Positions 34,207 through 41,558 of a stretch of DNA of 41,612 nucleotides are shown here, piece after piece (the stretch's first letter is position 1; every line of letters starts with the position of its first letter). Under the pieces are notes generated by a model that saw nothing but the letters and a program-made list of their open reading frames with translations, had not been told where the DNA came from and did no database searches. The translations under genes and the position numbers were made by a program. Origin of the DNA: Acidimicrobiaceae bacterium (lineage in GTDB: Bacteria > Actinomycetota > Acidimicrobiia > Acidimicrobiales > Ilumatobacteraceae); NCBI GenBank assembly GCA_947467375.1, contig CANIHL010000007.1:1-41612 (forward strand), written 5' to 3'.

Positions 34207-35850
34207 TTATGCCAATTTCACGTTGTTTGCAATGATCTGACCCATTGAGTTGACCTCAAATCCGGTCACACCCTTGCGAGCGCAATAGATCAAGTTCGAG
34301 GTGTACGCCAAAATGTACGGTGTCATTTCAAGCGCGCGCTCCTGAACTTTCTTGCTGGCAGCCTTTTGCTTGGCTGGGTTTGGTGCTGCAATGTATTCAT
34401 CAATTGCTGCGTCCATAACATCGTCATTCAACTGAGCTCCCGACCAGTCTGCAGTGGACTTCCACTCGCGCTGGAGGTATTGGTCAGGCACGCCTCGGCC
34501 TGCCCAGTCAGTGATTCCGATGTTCGAAGCCAACCATGAATGGTTGTCATAAGCGAACACTTTGCCCTTTGCCGATGGGTATGGGTTGTATGTGTAGTAC
34601 ACAGCTCCACCACCGTCTGATCCGTCAATGAACAAGTTCACCTTGATGCCAATTTTGGCAAATGATGTCTTGATCAACTTTGCGTACTTATTGATGTCGT
34701 CACGTGCCCAGGTTGAAAGGTCCACGGTGAATCCCTTAGGAACACCAGCTTCCTTCATGAGTTCCTTTGCCTTGTTGACGTCCATCTTGCGCTGTGGAAC
34801 TGACTTGTCTGCTGATGCGTAAGGATCCATAACGCTGTCGTTTCCAACAACGCCGCCGATTCCCTTCATTACACCCTTTACATAACCAACGCGGTCAATG
34901 GTGAGTGCTGCTGCTTGACGAACACGCTTGTCCATGAATGGACCAAAGTTGCAACGCAAGTGAACGTGTGCGAAACCTGCTCCAGCCTTGGTGGTCAAGA
35001 TGTTGAACTTGCTCTTATCAAGTGACAATGCGTCAGCTGCTTCAAGTGCTGCAACTGCATCAAGCTTGCCGGTCTTGAGTGCTGGCAATGCTGTTGCTGC
35101 TGAGGTGTACTGAATGAGTTCCATCTTGTCGAAGCCAGGCTTGAAGTTGGTGTCCCAGTAGTACGGGTTCTTCACAAGCACGGTCTTTTCGAACTCGGTG
35201 TAGCTCTCCATCTTCCAAGGGCCAGCTGAGAGCATGGTCTTTGTCCATGCAGCACCGCCGTCTGCGCCCTTCTTGATGATGCACATTCCGTACGAAACCG
35301 ATGACACGGTGTACGGGAAGTTGCCCGAAGCGGTCAACAAGTTGAACACGATGGTCTCGTTGTCTACTTTGACGATGCCGTTTGCATCGAGCAGACCAGT
35401 GAAGTTGCCCTTCGAACGTGATGGGTTAGCGGTGAATACCGACTGGTAGGTGTAAATGATGTCTTCAACGGTTACAGGTGTTCCGTCGTTGAACTTCACG
35501 CCCTTGCGGATCTTGAATGTCCAGGTCTTTGCACCATTCGATGACTTCCAGCTTGTTGCAATGCGTGGCTCAAGTGAACCGTCAGCCTTTTGGAAACAAA
35601 GCCATTCACCTACTTGAGAGATGATGAACAAACTTCCGTCTGAAGTTTCCCATGGAGCAGCAGGGTGTACTTGCTTACCCGTTGCAACGCGGAAAGTTGT
35701 TCCAGCTGCTGCACTTGCTGCACCTGATCCGACGATGCCAGCAACTGGCAACGCGGCACCGGCTGCAGTTGCTGCTGCACCCTGAATGAAATGACGACGC
35801 GAGACACCAGTCTTCGCAACGCCATTTGTTGTTTCGTCAATAATTGTCAT
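34207..35850 (-). CDS. ABC transporter substrate-binding protein, family 5 (Tat-exported)
   Basis: This 547-residue binding protein serves the upstream-placed transporter operon. It has a twin-arginine signal: VSRRHFIQG at residues 16-24, then an alanine-rich hydrophobic core and a likely cleavage near residue 46 (GSGAASA). Export in folded form by Tat is therefore expected. No lipobox is present. SBP_bac_5 marks are WTFKIRKGVKFNDGTPVTVED and LSAGPWKMESY. The ATG at 35850 has GGGGGA 4 nt upstream; longer readings add a leader with no export signal. The ligand is unknown; peptides are the default guess. Confidence 0.9.
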   Translation of the reverse strand: MTIIDETTNGVAKTGVSRRHFIQGAAATAAGAALPVAGIVGSGAASAAAGTTFRVATGKQVHPAAPWETSDGSLFIISQVGEWLCFQKADGSLEPRIATSWKSSNGAKTWTFKIRKGVKFNDGTPVTVEDIIYTYQSVFTANPSRSKGNFTGLLDANGIVKVDNETIVFNLLTASGNFPYTVSSVSYGMCIIKKGADGGAAWTKTMLSAGPWKMESYTEFEKTVLVKNPYYWDTNFKPGFDKMELIQYTSAATALPALKTGKLDAVAALEAADALSLDKSKFNILTTKAGAGFAHVHLRCNFGPFMDKRVRQAAALTIDRVGYVKGVMKGIGGVVGNDSVMDPYASADKSVPQRKMDVNKAKELMKEAGVPKGFTVDLSTWARDDINKYAKLIKTSFAKIGIKVNLFIDGSDGGGAVYYTYNPYPSAKGKVFAYDNHSWLASNIGITDWAGRGVPDQYLQREWKSTADWSGAQLNDDVMDAAIDEYIAAPNPAKQKAASKKVQERALEMTPYILAYTSNLIYCARKGVTGFEVNSMGQIIANNVKLA

Positions 35851-36237
35851 TTTTCCCCCATAGGTAGATGGTCTAACGCTCCAGAAAATACGTTCCTGAA
35901 GATGGGTAAACAATAGGCAAACGTTTAAGGGTTTCGCAAACTCATCCTGTGGATAACTTCGAGCGACCCTTTGCCGCCAAGTGCCGTGTTTATTGGGTTT
36001 GCCAGAATTTGACAAGAAATTCAGGAAAAAGGGATTCGGTTCTCGGGCCTGGACGTCTACATATATAAGGAGTGGGGTTGTTGGCTGGTGCCCTGATTAA
36101 TCAGCGACCTACTACCTTTTTGGTGGTGTCAATAGTCACTGTCCCACTAATTGTACAATAAATGCGTGGTACACCCGTTTGTCAATCTGATGTTTATGTG
36201 GACGTCACAGAATACGAATGCGGTGCGTTAGATATTC
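35851..36237. other. 387-nt intergenic region rich in palindromes
   Basis: This is the largest gap in the window. It must carry the promoter of the minus-strand transporter operon and of the plus-strand gene at 36238. Visible elements: AAACGTTT (35919-35926), a single perfect DnaA-box-like TGTGGATAA (35948-35956), CTGATTAATCAG (36093-36104, 12-nt perfect palindrome), hairpin ACTACC-TTTTT-GGTGGT (36111-36127, one G-T pair) and ATTGTACAAT (36150-36159, perfect). On the minus strand a TTGTCA and TAAACA pair 17 nt apart occurs near 36010-35985, but it is weak. A 27-codon hydrophobic plus-strand frame (TTG 36078 to stop 36161) has AAGGAG 5 nt upstream; coding status is unclear. Confidence 0.55.
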
Positions 36238-36786
36238 GTGGAACTTGAGCCATTTAACATTTTGGTTGCCGACCGCGATGCAACAGTCGGCGTCATCTCA
36301 TCAATGCTGTTGTCGTCGGCACTTGCCTCCGAACTTTCTGCGATTCAAGCGAAGGTGAGAGTTCTTGTTGCACCCGAAATCATTGCTCTTAGTGACGAAA
36401 TTGAATTGCCGGAAGAAGTTCGCAAGATTGAAGAACAAGCATTGGGTGCGACTCGAGCCGATGTTGCGGATGCGAAGTTAATTGTTGCCTTTTCGGGTTT
36501 GGATGTTCAAAAGTTGCAAGAACTACGTGAGCTCGGGATTGCGGCACCAGCAGTGAATTTGTGCCAGTTTGTAGACAATTTGGACGGGCTAACCCACACT
36601 TCTTTGTCTACTCAAATCAACGCTGGAGACGTCATTGTTGGCGCAGCGCTGCAATTTGGTTTTAGTGGTGGTTCATCCACGTGCAACATTTGTGAAGCAA
36701 AAGAGCATGGAAATATGAACTATTGGATCAGCATTGCTGATACGTGTTCACGTTTTGCACAGTCTGTGCAGAAGATGCGGTCTTAG
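36238..36786 (+). CDS. Unrecognised protein, possibly a catalytically dead low-molecular-weight phosphatase-like fold
   Basis: This 182-residue protein starts at a GTG, the first start after an in-frame stop at 36229. The N-terminal strand FNILVADRDATVGVISSMLL stands where low-molecular-weight protein tyrosine phosphatases have the VCxGNxCRS loop, but the catalytic Cys and Arg are missing. The later ALGATRADVADAKLIVAFSG, followed by LDVQKLQELRELG, fits the ADLILVM helix-strand region of that fold. The C-terminal part has several cysteines (CNIC, C). The resemblance is from memory and weak, so the function is unknown. It is divergent from the transporter operon and convergent with the HTH gene. 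Confidence 0.6.
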   Translation: MELEPFNILVADRDATVGVISSMLLSSALASELSAIQAKVRVLVAPEIIALSDEIELPEEVRKIEEQALGATRADVADAKLIVAFSGLDVQKLQELRELGIAAPAVNLCQFVDNLDGLTHTSLSTQINAGDVIVGAALQFGFSGGSSTCNICEAKEHGNMNYWISIADTCSRFAQSVQKMRS

Positions 36787-36794
36787 GGCAGTAA

Positions 36795-37055
36795 TTATTT
36801 TGTAAGCAATGCAGATGGCGTAATGCCAAGCGCAACGCTTAAACGCACGATGGTGTCGAGTGCTGGAGAGAAGTGACCGTTTTCAATTCGGTTGATTGTT
36901 TTGCGGTCAACACCAGCAATTTCTGCAAGACGTGCCTGGCTCAAGTCGGCATCAGTACGCAACTCGAACAAACGATCGGCGAGCACTTTGCGCATGTCTT
37001 TAACTTCGCGCTTTAAGGTTGCTTCTGTTGCTTTGCGTACGAGTGTTTTTGCCAT
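36795..37055 (-). CDS. XRE-family helix-turn-helix regulator
   Basis: This 86-residue DNA-binding protein has one Cro/C1-type HTH: LSQARLAEIAGVDRKTINRIENG at about 38-60 (helix 2, turn, recognition helix), then a helix ending LGITPSALL. The N-terminus is basic (MAKTLVRKATEATLKREVKD). Proteins of this size act as simple repressors. The ATG at 37055 gives the usual N-terminus; an ATG at 37073 adds six residues. Neither has a good ribosome site. The divergent pfkA is 93 nt away, so it could act on that promoter or the phosphatase-like gene (inference). Confidence 0.82.
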   Translation of the reverse strand: MAKTLVRKATEATLKREVKDMRKVLADRLFELRTDADLSQARLAEIAGVDRKTINRIENGHFSPALDTIVRLSVALGITPSALLTK

Positions 37056-37148
37056 ACCTGAAACGATAATCATTTTGCGGACAGAAGTCCGAACTTTGCC
37101 TCAATTTTTTATCAAGACATAAGTCATACATACATATAGGGTGACCTC

Positions 37149-38183
37149 ATGCGAATCGGAGTGTTGACAGGCGGTGGCGATTGCCCTGGCCTCAACGCCG
37201 TCATCAGATCTATTGTGCGCAAGGCTGAAACCCAATTTGGGGCTGAAATTATTGGGTTTTACGACTCTTGGGACGGAGTTATGGAGCAGCGTTATTCGTT
37301 GCTAAAAACCAACGATGTGCGGGGGATAGCACCCAAGGGTGGAACAATTTTGGGAACACGTCGAGGTGGACCTTTCGACGAACAAGATGGCGTTGCCAAT
37401 GTACAACGGGCTTTTAGCGATTTAGGACTTGATTCCCTAGTGGTGATTGGTGGAAATGGTTCGCTCACCGTCGCATCTCGACTGCACGAAGAATTTGGGC
37501 TGCCAACCATTGGTGTGCCAAAAACGATTGATAACGATGTTGTCGGCACCGATGCCACATTTGGCTTCCAGACAGCTGTGCAAATAGCTACCGATGCAAT
37601 CGACCGATTGCACACCACGGCGGAAAGCCATGATCGCATCATGGTGGTTGAAGTGATGGGCCGAGACGCAGGTTGGATAGCCCTACATGCAGGTATTGCC
37701 GGTGGAGCCACCGCCATTGTGGTGCCAGAAGCTCCATTCGACATTGTTGAACTGACCGAGATCGTGAAACGTCGTCACGAAAATGGTCGGTATGCATCCA
37801 TCGTGGTGGTTGCCGAAGGCGCGAAGCCAAAAGCTGGCACATTAGAAATTCCACCACCGGTGATCGATAAAAACGGTCACGCGTACAACGGCGATGTCTC
37901 GCGCGTGATTGCCAGTGAACTTGAAGCGCGTACGGGGTACGAGTCGCGATTAGTGCAACTTGGGCATGTGCAGCGCGGTGGAACTCCAACGAGTTATGAC
38001 CGTGTGCTCGCATCGCGATTTGGTCTTGCCGCTGTTGACGCGTGCGTGAAAAAGGAGTTCGGTCAGATGGTGGTGTTGCGCAGCGGTGAAATTAAGCGCG
38101 AGTCAATGAAAGTGACGAGTGGAAAAACTCGCACTATTAATTTGGATTTATACAACGACGTCGTTGCGTCGTTTGTTGGCTAA
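37149..38183 (+). CDS. pfkA: 6-phosphofructokinase
   Basis: This 344-residue enzyme phosphorylates fructose 6-phosphate. Marks are LTGGGDCPGLNAVIR (6-20), IGGNGS (100-105), PKTIDND (124-130, catalytic D128), TAESHDRIMVVEVMGRDAG and HVQRGGTPTSYDR. E. coli-type residue 104 is Gly, which favours ATP. The position equal to E. coli Gly124 is Lys, as in pyrophosphate-type and Streptomyces-type enzymes. Residue 103, usually Asp, is Asn. The phosphoryl donor is therefore probably ATP but not certain. AGGGTGA lies 5 nt before the ATG. Confidence 0.92.
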   Translation: MRIGVLTGGGDCPGLNAVIRSIVRKAETQFGAEIIGFYDSWDGVMEQRYSLLKTNDVRGIAPKGGTILGTRRGGPFDEQDGVANVQRAFSDLGLDSLVVIGGNGSLTVASRLHEEFGLPTIGVPKTIDNDVVGTDATFGFQTAVQIATDAIDRLHTTAESHDRIMVVEVMGRDAGWIALHAGIAGGATAIVVPEAPFDIVELTEIVKRRHENGRYASIVVVAEGAKPKAGTLEIPPPVIDKNGHAYNGDVSRVIASELEARTGYESRLVQLGHVQRGGTPTSYDRVLASRFGLAAVDACVKKEFGQMVVLRSGEIKRESMKVTSGKTRTINLDLYNDVVASFVG

Positions 38184-38197
38184 CGCAAAACGCTAGA

Positions 38198-38833
38198 TCA
38201 GTGAGGTGGGCCGAATTGTCGGTCGCCTGCATCGCCGAGTCCTGGAACGATGAACGCTTGTTCATTTAGTCGTTCGTCGATTGATGCAGTCACAATGTGC
38301 AAGTCCATTCCCGACTTTTCTAAGTACGCAATTCCTTCTGGTGCAGCAAGCACGCAAGCAATGGTGATTGGTTGTGGAGCACCGCGCGCTGCAAGAAGTT
38401 TGCATCCGTATTCAAGTGAACCACCAGTTGCAAGCATTGGGTCGAGCACGATGCAATGGCGACCATCAAGGCGTGACGGAAGTTTTGCTACGTACTCGCT
38501 TGGCTGATGAGTTTCTTCATCGCGCTGTACGCCAACGACAGCAATGTCGGCATCGGGCAGAAGTTCCATGGCGGCTGGCAACATGCCAAGACCCGCACGA
38601 AGAATTGGCACGAGCACTGGACGTTGCGAAATTTTGATGCCATCGGTTTCGGCAAGAGGAGTAGTCACACGAACCTTTGTCGTAGGAACATCGCGCAAAG
38701 CTTCAGCGATAACCACGAGTGAAAGGCGGCGCATTTCGGCACGGAAGAATTGATTCGAAGTATTTTGATCTCGAAGATGCGTGAGTGCTTCAGCAACAAC
38801 AGGGTGATTGACAACGGTGACTTTTACGGACAT
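38198..38833 (-). CDS. upp: Uracil phosphoribosyltransferase
   Basis: This 211-residue enzyme makes UMP from uracil and PRPP. It has RPVLVPILRAGLGM in the first half, the PRPP loop CIVLDPMLATGGSL, and the uracil-binding end PGLGDAGDRQFG typical of Upp. The ATG at 38833 gives the usual MSVKVTVVNHP start; AGG lies 4 nt upstream. It is convergent with pfkA (14-nt gap) and only 35 nt from the divergent GNAT gene, so promoters must overlap. Confidence 0.95.
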   Translation of the reverse strand: MSVKVTVVNHPVVAEALTHLRDQNTSNQFFRAEMRRLSLVVIAEALRDVPTTKVRVTTPLAETDGIKISQRPVLVPILRAGLGMLPAAMELLPDADIAVVGVQRDEETHQPSEYVAKLPSRLDGRHCIVLDPMLATGGSLEYGCKLLAARGAPQPITIACVLAAPEGIAYLEKSGMDLHIVTASIDERLNEQAFIVPGLGDAGDRQFGPPH

Positions 38834-38868
38834 GTACCTATCTTTGCCGATGGGTAGAGTTTTGACCA

Positions 38869-39591
38869 ATGTCGAATCCTTTGCGAATTCAGCTTGCACA
38901 TAGTCCTGCAGATGCTGCGCTGATTTCGCAGGTCTTTGATGAGGTTTGGTCGGTAAAAACCATGGTTTCCCCAGAGATCATCGTGGCGTCTTTGCATAAC
39001 GGGGCCTATGGGTCGGTGGTATGGGACGGCGATCTGCCAGTGGCGGCGGCATTTGCCATTGTTGGAAAATCGCTCACCAAACAGCCGGGCGAATTGAACC
39101 TGCACTCGCATGCTGCAGGCGTTGTTCAATCGCATGCTGGTCGGGGAATTGGAACCCAATTGAAAATGCATCAATGGCAGTGGGCTCGTGAAAATGGCTT
39201 TGCCACCATTACGTGGTCGTTCGACCCCTTGGTGCGACGAAATGCTTGGTTCAACATGGTGAAACTTGGCGCGAGCGTAACGAACTATTACCAAAATTTT
39301 TATGGCGAACTAGATGATGGAATAAACGCCGGCGAACAAAGCGACCGCGTGTTGGTGCAATGGCAAGTGTTGGCAGCAGGCGAGCCACAATCGCTGGAAG
39401 TGGTGACAGAACAAGTTGGCGACGTAGTGATTGCAACGCCAGACGATATTGAGTCGCTGCGCAAGAACAACAAGGCCGAAGCGCAAATGTGGCGTGCTCG
39501 GCAGCGTGCAGCCTTTGAAGAAGCCATTGGCAATGGTTTCTCGGTGCGAGGATTGAACTCAGAGTATTCATATGTCTTGAGCAGGGGATAA
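38869..39591 (+). CDS. GNAT acyltransferase (COG3375-like), partner of the racemase
   Basis: This 240-residue protein is an acyl-CoA N-acyltransferase. The acyl-CoA-binding A motif is QSHAGRGIGTQLKMHQWQWA at about 87-106, followed by WSFDPLVRRNAWFN, which is typical of the COG3375 group. It is 3 nt upstream of the racemase gene and certainly in its operon. In Geobacillus such a transferase succinylates D-amino acids for the N-succinylamino acid racemase, so the same role is inferred here. The acyl donor (succinyl- or acetyl-CoA) cannot be read from the sequence. Confidence 0.82.
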   Translation: MSNPLRIQLAHSPADAALISQVFDEVWSVKTMVSPEIIVASLHNGAYGSVVWDGDLPVAAAFAIVGKSLTKQPGELNLHSHAAGVVQSHAGRGIGTQLKMHQWQWARENGFATITWSFDPLVRRNAWFNMVKLGASVTNYYQNFYGELDDGINAGEQSDRVLVQWQVLAAGEPQSLEVVTEQVGDVVIATPDDIESLRKNNKAEAQMWRARQRAAFEEAIGNGFSVRGLNSEYSYVLSRG

Positions 39592-39594
39592 GCC

Positions 39595-40698
39595 ATGATC
39601 CGCAGAATTGAAATCGTGCGCGCTCACATTAATTTGGTGTCGCCGTTTCGCACATCGTTTGCAACTGAGGTAGATCGAGACTTGCTGTATGTGCACGTTG
39701 TCGGTGATGACGAAGAAGGTTGGGGAGAGTGCGTTGCAATGGCCGCACCGTTGTATTCGTCTGAATACGTAGACGGCTGCGAAGAAGCGATGAAGCGCTA
39801 TTTGATCAAGATGGTTACGCCAACAACAACGGCAGAAGAATTTGTGCAGAAGGCGTCGGTCATTCGCGGCAATTTCATGGCTAAGGCAGCTATCGAAGCA
39901 GCACTGTTGGACTATCAATTGCGTAAAGCCAACATGTCGCTCGCAACGTTTCTCGGAGCAACACAAACACAAGTTGCATCTGGAGTGTCAGTTGGAATTC
40001 AGCCAACGATTGATGACTTGCTGCGAGTGGTTGCTGAATATCGCGCAGATGGGTACGTGCGCATCAAATTGAAAATTGAACCTGGCCTTGACATTGATCG
40101 CGTACGTGCAGTGCGTGAAGCATTCGGTCCAGACATGCTGCTACAGGTGGATGCGAATGCTGCATACACCGTTGACGACGCAGCGCACCTGGCCAAACTT
40201 GACGAATTCAACCTGTTGCTCATTGAGCAGCCATTGCCCGAAGAAGACATTGTTGGCCACGTGGAATTGAGCAAGCGTGTTGGCACGCCGATTTGCTTAG
40301 ATGAATCCATCACTTCGTATGACGTTGCTCGTGGCGCTCTCGATATCAATGCATGTTCAATTATCAACATCAAGCCAGGTCGTGTTGGTGGGTACTTGGA
40401 ATCAAAACGCATTCACGACTTGTGCCTGTCACGCGGAGTTCCCGTGTGGTGCGGGGGAATGTTAGAAACCGGAATTGGCCGTGCTGCCAACCTTGCACTC
40501 GCAGCGCTTCCTGGGTTCACGCTTCCAGGCGACACGTCAGCTTCAAAGCGCTACTTCTCACAAGATGTCACGACGCCATTTGAATTAGTTGACGGTTATA
40601 TCGAAGTTCCAAACACGGTTGGCATTGGCGTGCGACCGATTACTGAAGTACTGAGCCCAATGACGTCGCGCGTCGACTCGTACACCATTACGAATTAA
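39595..40698 (+). CDS. menC: N-acyl(succinyl)amino acid racemase / o-succinylbenzoate synthase
   Basis: This 367-residue enolase-superfamily enzyme is very like the Amycolatopsis N-acylamino acid racemase as I remember it (PFRTSF, GWGECVTMA-type segment, YVRIKLKIEPG, NIKPGRVGG). Catalytic residues are K158 and K160 (KLK), metal ligands D186, E211 and D236, and K260. Members either make o-succinylbenzoate for menaquinone, racemise N-succinyl amino acids, or do both. The adjoining GNAT gene and absence of other men genes here favour the racemase role. The gene ends 3 nt from the convergent PPOX gene. Confidence 0.9.
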   Translation: MIRRIEIVRAHINLVSPFRTSFATEVDRDLLYVHVVGDDEEGWGECVAMAAPLYSSEYVDGCEEAMKRYLIKMVTPTTTAEEFVQKASVIRGNFMAKAAIEAALLDYQLRKANMSLATFLGATQTQVASGVSVGIQPTIDDLLRVVAEYRADGYVRIKLKIEPGLDIDRVRAVREAFGPDMLLQVDANAAYTVDDAAHLAKLDEFNLLLIEQPLPEEDIVGHVELSKRVGTPICLDESITSYDVARGALDINACSIINIKPGRVGGYLESKRIHDLCLSRGVPVWCGGMLETGIGRAANLALAALPGFTLPGDTSASKRYFSQDVTTPFELVDGYIEVPNTVGIGVRPITEVLSPMTSRVDSYTITN

Positions 40699-40701
40699 CA
40701 G

Positions 40702-41130
40702 TTACGCGTTTAGCGTGACAACAACAGCGGTCTCGGGCTGATCTTTATGGCTGCCGAAATGTTCGGAGAACCACAAGTAGATCGAAAACACTTTGTAGGT
40801 GAACCCGTACTTGTGCGCGACTGCATCGCGTACTTTTTCGGCTTCCGCGCCACTAATGACGACTGCAGTTCCACTCACTATTGGTGAACCCTCAACAATT
40901 CGGCCGCGAATGTCGCATGGCTGCACGGTGACGGTGTTGGTGTGGGCGAGGCGTTTTGCTTTGCCGGCGTTGGCGTCAATGGTGAAGCCGAACACGTTTG
41001 GCCCGAGATAGTGAAGCGGTGCGACCCACACAGGAGTTGCGATCGGAGTTCCGTTCTTGCGAGTGGAAACAAACGAGATGTACTTGGCCGCATGTATTGC
41101 GTTTATTGCGGGGGAGGATGACGTATTCAT
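40702..41130 (-). CDS. PPOX-class F420-dependent oxidoreductase (Rv2061-like)
   Basis: This 142-residue split-barrel flavin/deazaflavin protein has KYISFVSTRKNGTPIATPVWVAP in its first half and GKAKRLAHTNTVTVQPCDIRGRI in the middle, the pattern of the Rv2061 family. These proteins are thought to use cofactor F420 for redox reactions; the substrate is unknown. The ATG at 41130 lies only 4 nt after the 3' CCA of tRNA-Pro on the same strand, with no Shine-Dalgarno sequence. Longer readings would run through the tRNA and are wrong. Confidence 0.86.
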   Translation of the reverse strand: MNTSSSPAINAIHAAKYISFVSTRKNGTPIATPVWVAPLHYLGPNVFGFTIDANAGKAKRLAHTNTVTVQPCDIRGRIVEGSPIVSGTAVVISGAEAEKVRDAVAHKYGFTYKVFSIYLWFSEHFGSHKDQPETAVVVTLNA

Positions 41131-41134
41131 GTAC

Positions 41135-41211
<77 letters not shown>

Positions 41212-41261
41212 CTAACTACATCATCCTAGCGATGACAAGTGAAATACAGGCGAGAGAAAAC

Positions 41262-41468
41262 TTACGCGCGCTTTGCAGCACGAGCCAAGCGACGAGCAGT
41301 TTTGCCAATCGGTTGCAAGTGGCGATGGTCTAGATCGCCAATTTCGGTGCCGTTCGTAAAGCGCACGCGATACCGAAGCCAGTTGAAGCCATTGGCCAAG
41401 ATGACTTTGCCCTCGGTTCCAATCGGAAGACCGTCTACTTCGGCGGTGAGGGAGACCTTGTCGCCCAT
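41262..41468 (-). CDS. Small SH3-like hypothetical protein with basic tail
   Basis: I do not recognise this protein, 68 residues from the ATG at 41468. It reads as a small beta barrel (MGDKVSLTAEVDG, GTEGKVILANGF, YRVRFTNGTEIGDLD), similar in style to SH3 or KOW-type domains, then a basic helix (KTARRLARAAKRA). Such a tail could bind nucleic acid. A GTG at 41531 would add 21 residues but would leave only 27 nt to the divergent tig start. Function unknown; position beside tig and tRNA-Pro gives no clear hint. Confidence 0.6.
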   Translation of the reverse strand: MGDKVSLTAEVDGLPIGTEGKVILANGFNWLRYRVRFTNGTEIGDLDHRHLQPIGKTARRLARAAKRA

Positions 41469-41543
41469 CTTCAGGTTGATCTGGCCCTCATGGGGCGTTG
41501 CGAGTGCATGGGGCTTCCACGAGGCTGTCACGAATGCAAAGGG

Positions 41544-41549
41544 TACACT
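41544..41549 (+). promoter_or_regulatory. Candidate -10 element of tig
   Basis: TACACT ends 9 nt before the tig GTG. No -35 is visible at 16-18 nt. If used, the transcript would start at or within a few bases of the start codon, that is, leaderless. Confidence 0.25.
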
Positions 41550-41558
41550 TTGCGCCCT

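Noticed and set aside
35919-35926. AAACGTTT as a LacI-family operator
   Set aside because: An 8-nt palindrome with a central CG is suggestive only; no LacI-family gene is in the window and the arms do not extend.
35948-35956. Perfect DnaA box (TGTGGATAA) as a sign of a replication origin
   Set aside because: Only one copy is seen, with no cluster, no AT-rich unwinding region and no dnaA or dnaN nearby. A 9-mer can occur by chance.
35851-36015. 55-residue N-terminal extension of the Tat binding protein
   Set aside because: It carries no export signal, contains the strong GGGGGA ribosome site, and would bury the Tat motif internally.
36162-36248. 28-codon ATG frame overlapping the start of the gene at 36238
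   Set aside because: No ribosome site, cysteine-rich but unrecognised, and it overlaps a better-supported gene in another frame.
37078-37091. CGGAC-AGAA-GTCCG inverted repeat between the HTH gene and pfkA
   Set aside because: A 5-bp stem is too short to separate from chance, although an HTH autoregulatory site there remains possible.
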